Shown in pieces: positions 55,442 through 64,000 of a stretch of DNA of 64,000 bases (positions are counted from its first letter, which is position 1; each line of letters begins with the position of its first letter). Made by a program: the position numbers and the translations under genes. This DNA is from Aspergillus flavus (taxonomy: Eukaryota > Ascomycota > Eurotiomycetes > Eurotiales > Aspergillaceae). A model generated the notes under the pieces. It ran no database searches and was not told the DNA's origin. It worked only from the letters and a program-made list of their open reading frames with translations. The stretch lies in contig NC_092408.1 in NCBI RefSeq assembly GCF_009017415.1, forward strand, positions 248,001-312,000. Direction: 5' to 3'.

Positions 55442-56818
55442 TCACTTCGAAGCAGGCGATGCGTATGCCAACCATTTGTTAACCGGAATTATGGTATGTT
55501 TATCAAACTCCGTGTCGCTGAATGGCCCTTGCGCATCTCTAGTCCAACTCAGGCTCACGTGGGGTCCAAAAACGAGGCAATGGGATGATCCTCCAAGGTG
55601 AAACGAGCCAAGTTCCTGTCCTTTCATGACCTTTTGGCCTTCCTTGACTGAAAACGTACAGCTAGCAATCTCGTCCATTCCAACTGCGATAAAGCACATA
55701 AGCCCAATAACCGGATTATCGGCTTCAATGAAGATAAGTGCTCTAGTGGCAACGGCGGTGATGTAACGCTGGGAGAGATTCGGTGAGGAAGGGTCCGGTA
55801 TCTCGCGATGCCCTTCGACTTCCGGGAAGCCGTATGCTCGAAGCTCGGAAAAGTACGTGCCTGGTATTCTTACTGCCTTTTTGATCTCTCCAGACACTGG
55901 GGAGTGCCAGCGGTGATAGCACTCAGCGGCCAGCCAAGCTTGGTATACCGTGCCGCCAACAAAGTCTTCGACGAAGTTACCGTCTAACATATCTTGAAGC
56001 GAGTATGGCTGTTCTTTCAAAGAAAACTCGGCGCTCCTTGGCACCTTGGAGGCACAGTGGTAGGCAACAGACTCGCAGGCGTTTGCAATAACATTTTTAT
56101 TTCTGTCGGCCATGTCGTGGTTCCTGTCTGGGTATTCGACCGGACGGATACCGTCGCGAAATTTACGAGAGAAAAAGGCGTCCCATGACTGAAAGCCGCG
56201 GCAACGGTCGCCAGCATCTGTGATGTAGATTTGGTCAAAGTTCTTCTTTTTGCCATCCGGCCAGTACGGAGAAGCCTTCTCTGTTAGGATGCTAAGAGGT
56301 CCAGGTTCAAACCAACTGGGCAAAGCATCTCTAGATTGGGGGCTCTTCAGAAATTCCCCGTGCGCGTTGAGAATCTTCTCAAGACACCTATTCACATTGT
56401 CGTATCTGAAGAAGTTGTATCCGCTTGGCGTGGCCATGGGCCAGTTCAGGATGGCATTGAAGGGAACCCCGATGAGACCAGCTTTGTGTGCGTCATCGTT
56501 CCAATGCGGTGCTCTATACAGCACCGCATTGAGGCATTTGAGCATGTCATCAATGTTGTTAATTCTCGCAAATTGGCCACTTGGATCAAAATCATAGGTG
56601 GGAGTCGGTGGTACTTCTTGGAGCATATTTTCTGCTAGGTTCTTCAACGTCTCATTGCTTTCGATCAACTGCCTGAATTCTTGTATAAGGGGATCTAGTT
56701 TCCCGGGTGGACAGGCTGCAGCCTTCCTGATGATGTTCAGGCGATATCTATCGATAGCTTTGAAATCTTTTGAATGGAACGAGTCCCGCAGGGGAACATG
56801 CACTGCTGAGGTCGCCAT
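55442..56818 (-). CDS. PSD-family pyruvoyl decarboxylase (PsiD-like), GGSS form
   Basis: Intronless paralogue of the gene at 52687 with 458 residues and the same PSD-associated plus PSD-core layout. Matching blocks are VPFNAILNWPMATPSG, WDAFFSRKFRDGIRPV, GGTVYQAWLAAECYHRWH with PVSG, LSQRYITAVATRALIFIEAD, and the cleavage site FHLGGSSHCLVF (Ser411). A central insertion rich in Asn/Asp (DRNHDMADRNKN) distinguishes it. There is no targeting signal, so it is likely a cytosolic amino-acid decarboxylase of the PsiD type rather than a lipid enzyme. The two copies are clearly diverged, so the duplication is old. The intervening GILT-type gene and nearby secreted protein do not form an obvious biosynthetic path with it. 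Confidence 0.87.
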   Translation of the reverse strand: MATSAVHVPLRDSFHSKDFKAIDRYRLNIIRKAAACPPGKLDPLIQEFRQLIESNETLKNLAENMLQEVPPTPTYDFDPSGQFARINNIDDMLKCLNAVLYRAPHWNDDAHKAGLIGVPFNAILNWPMATPSGYNFFRYDNVNRCLEKILNAHGEFLKSPQSRDALPSWFEPGPLSILTEKASPYWPDGKKKNFDQIYITDAGDRCRGFQSWDAFFSRKFRDGIRPVEYPDRNHDMADRNKNVIANACESVAYHCASKVPRSAEFSLKEQPYSLQDMLDGNFVEDFVGGTVYQAWLAAECYHRWHSPVSGEIKKAVRIPGTYFSELRAYGFPEVEGHREIPDPSSPNLSQRYITAVATRALIFIEADNPVIGLMCFIAVGMDEIASCTFSVKEGQKVMKGQELGSFHLGGSSHCLVFGPHVSLSWTRDAQGPFSDTEFDKHTIIPVNKWLAYASPASK

Positions 56819-57737
56819 GGCTCTGTGACTGCCTCAACCTGGTATAAAGTGCGGTATGAACATCAATCGAGATAGGTATAGTTCGTGCACTACAAATGGA
56901 AATATTGTCACGGATATCGAGTAATTCAGCTCTACAAACATACCAGTTTAGTAGCTTACTAAATACGCAAGCTGTAAGGGCGCGCAAATACCTCAAGTAC
57001 GTATATTCCATCATGTCGTCGTCAATTTGGTGGCAAAGGTTCACTTTTCTTTCCGAAAACAACCAAATCCTGGTGTCTAACTGGGCTCCGAAGTCAAGCC
57101 TCCACATTTGTCAACATCGTTAGGCAATCAATGCCAGCTCAATACCGAGTTTCGGTACTTGCTAGGTCACATCTGTGGCACGACGAATGACAAAGAAATT
57201 GTATCCCCATTGTTTTTCTGAGTTACTTCGTACCGATCCTCAGTGGGTGTCTCTTCCTTACTCCAGGATGAGATCTGGATTCAGAAAACCTTGCGGATAG
57301 TTGTTGTGTCCACGAGAAACTTTAACGTTGTTTGAGGGTTTTCATTTCCAACATGATATAATAGGGACGGATTTGGAAACAGCCACACCTTTGGTTGAGT
57401 GGGTTGGTTATGTCATTCCAATCATCTCAATTGAAAATACCTCGTTGGTGGATATATCCCAGCGCTATCAGCGAACCCGAGCCATCCGTTAGCGCCTCAT
57501 CAGCTATAGGTCAGCACTCAGTCGTGTATCTCCAATATACAACCCCTGGGACATACTACAAGGTTGTTTGATAGGGTCACGGATCCCATCTTGTCTGATG
57601 CGCTGACTATCGACCCTGTTGTTATATCGCTATCCGGATGGAGACCGCGCAGATCAGTATTATTCATACAAATGAAAGGCATTATTTACAGCAATTTACT
57701 AACGTTCAACAACTGAAGATCATGCATAATCTCAGCA
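56819..57737. other. Intergenic
   Basis: Promoter of the second decarboxylase and 3' region of the peroxin gene. The small ORFs present lack family features. Confidence 0.5.
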
Positions 57738-59497
57738 TCAATCCCTATCTTCACTGGCCGTATATGCCTTATCGCTTTCCGTTGGCATACTCGTCCTGTG
57801 TACAATTCGTACCCAACGTCGTCTTCTCCATTCCCCCATTACTGATGGTCCAGTACCTCCCTTCTCCTCATAATCCTGGGACGCCCGTCCCTTTCCTTTC
57901 CGTTTTACCTTCTTGATTTCGCCCCTTACGGACGATTTCAAGTCGGAGTCAAACTCCTCATAACCTAATGCAGCATTTACCCCGCTACTATCCCGATATG
58001 ATGTAACAGATGGGAGGTCCCAGACCCAGCCCCCGATCTCGTCATTAGCCATGCTTTCCTCGGAGACACTTTCTGAAACTTCAAAGCCGACACCGGTAAT
58101 CATTCGTTCAACAACCCACTCGCGGCAATCCAGGTCAAGTTCCCACTTCTTGCTTTTCCAAGCCCAGCCAGAAGGCGGCTGGACATCCTCAAAGAACCGA
58201 CAACCTTTAGGACGGTCTCCAGCAATACGCAATGGGGATAGTGGGTCATATGGCATGGGGCTGAAAATGAAGTGGTCCCATTGAGAGTCGGAATAAGGGG
58301 CCAGAGAGCGATATTGAATCTCGAAGATCTCCACCTCACGTTCTTCGGGATACGTGTCTAGGGAGATATCTGCCAACGACCTTAACGAAGACATGGTCGC
58401 CGAGGGGGAAGATGGCAGGGATACCCCTAGAACGTCCATTGTATTCTTCTTGCCATTGTTAGGGTTTATGGGAGCTTTCCTAGCCGGCTCATTCGTAAGA
58501 TCACCTGCAATATTTTGGAATAGCTCCTGAAGGCTGGGGTGGCTGGACAGAATGGCAGCGTTGCCACCCACAAGGAGTATATATCTCCACGGAAGGAGAT
58601 GCGCAGTCAAGAATAGCAGGGCCGTGATGATTGTACAGACTAGAAAGACAACTGACGACACCTTTTCGTTGGAGAAATTTGTCAGAGGTGCGAATGCAGA
58701 AACCGTTGCATCGTGTATGTCAGAGAAATCGGCCATACAGTTCTGTAAGTCCCGCATATTCCGAAAGAAATCCTTAGATGTCTCTGGTGCTGGCTTGATC
58801 GTCTTGGCTGGTGCAAGCGCCGGGCCTTGATATGAATAGTAAGGAGTGATACTGGATGTTGATGTTGACGGAGGTGGGGGATGGCGTGCCAGGAAGGCGG
58901 GGACCATCACAAACAGTAAAATAGAAGCGATGGGGATAATTACAAGAAGATGAGGATCTAAGCAGACAAAAGAGTAGACGAAGAGAAAAGAGAAAGTATG
59001 GGAAGACTTTCTCCAGGTGAGCAAACGCTCCACGCGCGTTTGAAATGAGAATACAATCCCAATTCTGCCAATGATTTCAGTCTGTGCTCGTGTCCAGACC
59101 ACGCGGCCGGATCCATGATACATACCTTGCATTGAATCTGCGGAAGTTATTAGCCATCAGGGGCAGACTGAAGGCCGGCCTTTTGGGGTCGATAGGCCGC
59201 TTGTCGCCCACGACCACTGAGTCGTCGTTGACATCTTCTGCCGGGATCACTTGTTGCAAGAGTCTTATTACAACTAGTCAGCGAACGAAGCCCGTAGAGG
59301 CCAGATACTCGAGAAGATCCAGTGAGGGCATACTTGGCGAATAGCTTATCTTGCAAGGACCGACCAGCGCCCGAGGTGGATCGCTGATGTCCAGCAGAAG
59401 GTTTAGAGTCTCTTGCTTCATCCCTTTGTTTCCCCACGGAGATTACAGGGACAGGCTCGTCACGGTTGACGATAGCGTCCGGAGTATATTCTTCCAT
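57738..59497 (-). CDS. Pex28/29-type peroxisomal membrane peroxin with dysferlin domain
   Basis: Peroxisome size/number regulator of 542 residues in exons 59497..59334, 59263..59126 and 59064..57738, both junctions phase 2. The conserved N-terminal block is SLQDKLFAKLLQQVIP, then RPAFSLPLMANNFRRFNARIGIVF. Hydrophobic segments FLFVYSFVCLDPHLLVIIPIASILLF and VVFLVCTIITALLFL with WRYILLVGGNAAILSSHP are likely membrane helices. The C-terminal dysferlin-like domain contains REVEIFEIQYRS, CRFFEDVQPPSGWAW, WELDLDCREWVVE and WRRRRWVRIVHR, as in Pex28-Pex32 proteins. Yeast members sit at peroxisome-ER contacts. The start MEEYTPDAIVNRDEP is the first ATG in phase. Assignment to Pex28 or Pex29 is not resolved. 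Confidence 0.9.
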
Positions 59498-60597
59498 TAT
59501 AGATTCAGCTACCGAAAGAGATTGATAGTAAGCAAAGACATTTCCGACAGCGGACAATAGCAGTAGAAGAAGCCGCTCGGCTGTTTGCAAGCGGAAGCAC
59601 ATGCATCACATTACCTAGAAGGCGGAGAGCCGAGTTTCGTATCAGCACTGTGAACATGGCTTATCGGGGGGGGGCGGTGTATCATCATGACAATACCAAC
59701 CTCATGGTTTTTTTACCAACGGGGTACCGCCTTGGTATTGCCCGGTTTGTATAAGACTAGGTTGGTAACGGGCAGCCTTACCTTGGGTAGACCTCAGGTA
59801 ATATAACCTAATATGTTTTGGGTGTTATACCTTCCCACAACAGCATTGTTTGTGCTGTTTGCAGGCATGCAACTGGGTCACTCTCGCAGCAAAAAGGAGC
59901 AGGGGGGTTTTTTGGCGATGGTTGTTTAGAGGTTAATCCTTAGTTGGGGCTTGTTATGTTTACAGGTAATTTCTTCCAGGACTCCACTGGGATTGCAACT
60001 TCTCTTTCTATTTTTTTGGCTATTTTTTTTCTAATTATTGTTTTTCTTTAGCACCTGGCAGGTCCTGGCAGGTTTCAAGCTGAGGGATAATTGTTTAGAT
60101 TTGTTGATTAAAGAAATTGTTTCTTGGCTCCTTCCTCTTCGTTGCTTTTGTTCTACCGGTTGATTATATACGTCCCGTAACTTTCTTCCCCTACCGCCAA
60201 AAAGTCCATCAGAACTGCTGCCCCAGGCAGAGTCTCCCTCCGTCATCGACATCGTCGCCGCGCCGATATTTATTCCTTCAGGGGAATCTGAAACGAAATT
60301 GGACAGCGATTCAACTTTTCCCCCGAAGGTCGTTTTCCCCTTCGGATCTCCCCTCTATACTCTGGAACAGAAACTGCTGTTCTTGACCCCCGCAATGGAC
60401 CGCTAACCACCGTTGATGGGTCGCGCGACATTGTTGGTCAAGGCACTCCTTTGTTCGAGAGACAGAGAAGTCGTTTACTCCTAAATCCCATAGCGATTGG
60501 GATCCCACATCAAATTTATCGCCATTCAGCCACCAGTTTCTTGCCCTAAGTGCATCCGTATCACGTTCGGGGGTCGACACAGTCGGAGAGTTTGAGG
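59498..60597. promoter_or_regulatory. Divergent promoter region, peroxin / DYRK kinase
   Basis: 1.1 kb between diverging starts, with pyrimidine-rich leader sequence on the kinase side. It contains a cluster of ACCAAC/GTTGGT motifs (see the inverted repeat at 59691). The 189-codon minus ORF at 60311-60880 is antisense to the kinase leader and first exons. Confidence 0.5.
59691..59740. repeat. Perfect 9-bp inverted repeat with nearby ACCAAC motifs
   Basis: CAATACCAA at 59691-59699 and TTGGTATTG at 59732-59740. More ACCAAC/GTTGGT copies occur at about 59715 and 59762. It may be a protein-binding cluster or a relic repeat end. Confidence 0.5.
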
Positions 60598-63500
60598 ATG
60601 CCGGAAAAGCTGCCGGCCCAGCCATATTCAGAGAAGGGGCAGTCGCGTAAGGTTCAATCGAGGTCGTCGAGTCCGTCTCGAAATGAAGACTCAGGATCAG
60701 GAGGTAAGATTCACCCGGCGCGATGGAAATATTCTCATTGCAGCTGGCCGCTAATGTCTTTTTGTTGTACTGCAGAAGGTCCCCCACGCAGACGGTTGCA
60801 AAAACACGCCTCAACACCATTTCTTTCAGAAGCTTCCTATTCGTCAACCGAGACAAGGGGATCAATCCCAAATGTGACAAGCAGGAGGAGGTTCTCTATT
60901 CGAGATCAGAGGGCACCGCAAGGCCCGCGACCGCAGGAGCCTGCCCGAAGAAGGTAGACGGAGCTTTCTCTCTTCATTTTCCCCATTCGCTTTCGTGTCC
61001 TTGCTACTACCCTAAAACGCATTCCCGCCAGGCCCACTGCTCTAGATTATTGGTATATTGTATGATTCTGACCCATATCGTTATAGCAATCACCCCGGGT
61101 CGTTCTTCCACTCCGTTAACTCGTCAATCGATTCCACGAATGATCCGACGGAGAGTAACAATCACCCTGCTAGCCTGCGATCTACCAGCATGGGTAATCT
61201 GTTGAAAACAGACCTAAACCAGACTCCACCCGAAAACGCAGAATTCCTCGCGCCCATCAATTTTGATGACTTCCACAACAGCATAATAGCGGAATCAAGT
61301 CTCAATCAGTTTCCCTTGCCCCGAAGCGGAGGCACTGCTTCAGGCTTTCCCCCAATCAATCCCGCCCCGAATAAGAATGATGAAAACGGGATGTCTAGAC
61401 GGTTGAGGAGCAACTCTATCAGGAGGAAAAGTGTGACCATTAGCAACCCTCCGAGCGACTCAGTACCATCCCGGCCGCCGACATTGGCTACAGCTACTCG
61501 GAGTCGCCGTCAAAGTCTCGCCCAACCGTCAAATGCAAGCAGCGCTGCTCCACGAACTTCGCGTAAATCGATAGGACAAGGTTCGATTCCGTCTGCGAGG
61601 CGACAAAGCTTGTCGAGTAGGAAGGCTAGTGCCGACGCAAGCCACAACTTGCTGCATCCACGCACGCAAAATCTAGAATCTATGCCAAACGATGCAACGA
61701 GACTACCAACCAGTGCGCGAAATATCAAGGCTAAATCCCTACAGCCTCCGTCAAGGGAACCTCGCGAAGCCTTTCTGACGACCTCTGGATCTGCGGATCA
61801 TTCCAGATCTTCGTCAACCAATGCCGTCCGAACGCCAGTCAAGAATGCACAAGCACCGCTTACGACCCCATCATCTACATCAAAAAGGGTTTCTGTAATG
61901 CCCCCGCACGCGACAGGCTTAGGGGCTCGTACTATAAGTCCGACGGATGCACGACGGCTGAAGCGTATGTCAACGGCACCTCAGGCGCCTCCTTTGCCTT
62001 ATACTCCTCCGACTCAGACCGATTCATTACCTGTCCGTCCTCGCTCATGCGCCCAGTCGCCGTCTTACATCCCTCGGAAGAGTGTGACACCTTCCTCCAA
62101 CAGAACTACCCCGGATCCTTCCCGTAAATCCTATAGCTCTGGGTTATCTTTGTCGTCGACCACGAGTCATAACTCGGCAAGGAATTCCGGGGGTTCATTA
62201 CAAACCCGGCTTGCTCAGGCTGCATCATCTTCTAGGCTCCCTACGCCTAAACCTCGTGTAGAGCACACTGTGCCAGCAGACGAGGAAGTCCCTCCTGTTC
62301 CTGCTATTCCTAAAGCCTACGAGTCTCCGAAAGGGGAGCCTGAGCAACCAAATTGCACAGCTCCTCGCAAATCGCACATTCCGGTGGATATTGCTGTTTT
62401 GAAAGGCAAATCGGACACGGAGTCGGACACAAACCCTACAGCTAGTGCAACAGAAGATGATACAATGGATCTACCCGCCAAACGAGCATTGAAGACTCCA
62501 GAAGCCAAGCACAAACCAACTGCTAGCTTGGGCAGAAGGAACCTTCAGCCGCTGAAATTGCCGCCGTTGAATCTGTTGCCTTTGGGTACACCAATGACTA
62601 ACAAGATCCAAGCCATGAAAGACCGAGAGGAGGATGCGAAATCACATACGCCAACGGGTCAGGTTGTCGCGAAGACTCCAAGTACCCCTCTTACTGCCTC
62701 GAAAGCTAATTTCTTCGCTGTCGAAGACGACGCTGTACCACGCACACAAGCGAGGAGCAGCACCGCACATTTTGTTGTGAGTACGTCTTCGGGTGCTACC
62801 TTGAGGACAGCCAGCAGCTCCAGCGCATTAGCATCTTTCGAAAACACATCAGTTGGTGCAAGGACAAATTCGCCTTATGTCTCGTACTCGCTCCCTAAGA
62901 GCAACAGTGATGTTAATAATCTCCGCCAAAAGGCTAGTGCAGATTACTCTTCCAGAGTGTCACAGTCTCACAAGTTGACGGGTCCACGTCCTCAAACTCA
63001 ATCATCTGCTTTCTCTTCCAATGCAGAAACAATCAGTCAGATCTCTACCCCGTCTGATCCCGACAACAACAGCACTTCTGGGTCCTCTTTCATGAATAAG
63101 ATCACGATAACCCGCCACAGGAGCAATTCTCGACCTCAGCAGGTAACGGACGCAAATACAGACCCCACTAAACTCGAGCCCATGCCGCCACCTAAGCTTC
63201 CAGCGTCTGCAACCTGGAATAACCTATCAACGGCGAAGAATACAAGTCCCACGCTAAAGCCAAGCTATTTCAAGTCAAAGCGACAGGTCTCTGTATCAAA
63301 CGCGGCAGCCTCGCCAATACGGAAACCCAGTTTCAGTAGCGAACAGAGTCTTTCTTTAGAACACAGCATTTCGAACGAGTCGCGTCATAGTGATGCCCCA
63401 TCCCACCGTTCTGCATCATCGATCCTCTCCCCAGTTCACAGAATACTCAACTCTGCGAAGTCGAACGCTGCCATGAACTCCACTTCTTCCGATCCAAACG

Positions 63501-64000
63501 TTGACCCCGATATCCAAATCGCTGACGACGAGATGCGGAAACTTAATGGCAGGCGAAAAGATTTCGAAAACGCGGCGAAAGAGTTAGATGAACTGCGCCG
63601 CAAAGCTGGGCCGAAGGAGCGTGTCAGCCCAGCTCAGGCTCTCAAAATGGCAAATCTGAATATCTTTGAGCGTGGTGAAATTATTGACTTCAAAGATATC
63701 TTTTTCTGCGGAACCCAACATGCAAAGAAACATGTCGGAGACTTGAATGCACAAGCCGCTAACTTTGGCTACGATGATGATCGCGGTGATTACAATATTG
63801 TCATTGGGGACCACTTAGCCTACAGATACGAAGTCATCGACGTTCTGGGCAAGGGAAGCTTTGGTCAAGTTCTAAGATGTGTTGATCACAAAACGGGCGG
63901 GTTGGTTGCTGTGAAAATCATCCGCAACAAGAAGAGGTTCCACCAGCAAGCCTTGATTGAGGTTAATCTGCTTCAAAAGCTCAAAGAGTGGGATCCTCAT
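60598..64000 (+). CDS. Pom1-like DYRK protein kinase, 3'-incomplete
   Basis: Three exons are visible: 60598..60703, 60776..60953 and 61087 to the window edge (1066 residues so far). They have good splice sites and phases (1 and 2). The long Ser/Thr/Pro-rich N-terminus carries many phosphorylation-type and basic motifs. The DYRK homology region follows: ALKMANLNIFERGEIIDF, then DIFFCGTQHAKKH, then NFGYDDDRGDYNIV. The kinase domain begins near residue 1008 with YEVIDVLGKGSFGQVL and the VAIK-equivalent VAVKIIRNKKRF. The sequence stops at HQQALIEVNLLQKLKEWDPH; the catalytic and activation loops lie outside. By homology it is a polarity and cell-size DYRK kinase of the S. pombe Pom1 type. No stop interrupts the frame. 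Confidence 0.92.

Noticed and set aside
60311..60880. 189-codon minus ORF
   Set aside because: Antisense to the kinase leader and first two exons, which have matching splice phases; no family features.

Overview
The window is nuclear DNA of a filamentous ascomycete, most likely from the Eurotiales (Aspergillus/Penicillium). The evidence is short introns (46-116 nt, one near 400) with GTAAGT/GTATGT/GTGAGT donors and CTAAC-like branch sites, Zn2Cys6 and DUF3425-bZIP regulators, an Mnn9-type mannosyltransferase, a fungal ABCC transporter, a Pex28/29-type peroxin and a Pom1-like DYRK kinase. No convincing tRNA, rRNA or CRISPR feature was found. Exon boundaries were worked out by hand from splice consensus and reading phase.

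Region 1 (about 0.5-13.5 kb) is an accessory, oxidoreductase-rich island. It holds a Zn2Cys6 regulator, a decayed MFS transporter joined to a kinase-tail fragment, three medium-chain reductases (two like trans-acting enoyl reductases), a bZIP/DUF3425 regulator and a broken aldo/keto reductase. No polyketide synthase, NRPS or terpene synthase is visible. The Zn2Cys6 gene and the first reductase share a 15-bp promoter element around a CCG-N6-CGG palindrome, which suggests one regulon.

Region 2 (14-31 kb) is mostly housekeeping: an unknown 618-aa protein, a Ser/Pro-rich protein, a mitochondrial carrier with a 10-nt exon, Mnn9, a KE4/Yke4-type ZIP zinc transporter divergent from NOP16, and a possible secreted protein. 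A 4.6-kb gene-poor stretch (16.2-20.9 kb) interrupts it.

Region 3 (31-52 kb) is a second accessory region. It has a full-length ABCC transporter, two divergent secreted PAN/apple-like paralogues (one with an expanded acidic 11-residue repeat), a degenerate TIR transposon between them, decayed P450, transcription-factor, hypothetical and GH47 fragments, an intact intronless CinA/PncC amidohydrolase of bacterial type, degenerate direct repeats, and an apparently undescribed four-exon secreted protein with eight cysteines.

Region 4 (52.7-56.8 kb) has two convergent pyruvoyl-type decarboxylases (phosphatidylserine decarboxylase fold, PsiD-like architecture) flanking a GILT-type thiol reductase. 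Region 5 (57.7-64 kb) returns to conserved genes: a Pex28/29-type peroxin and the first two thirds of a Pom1-like kinase that runs off the right edge.
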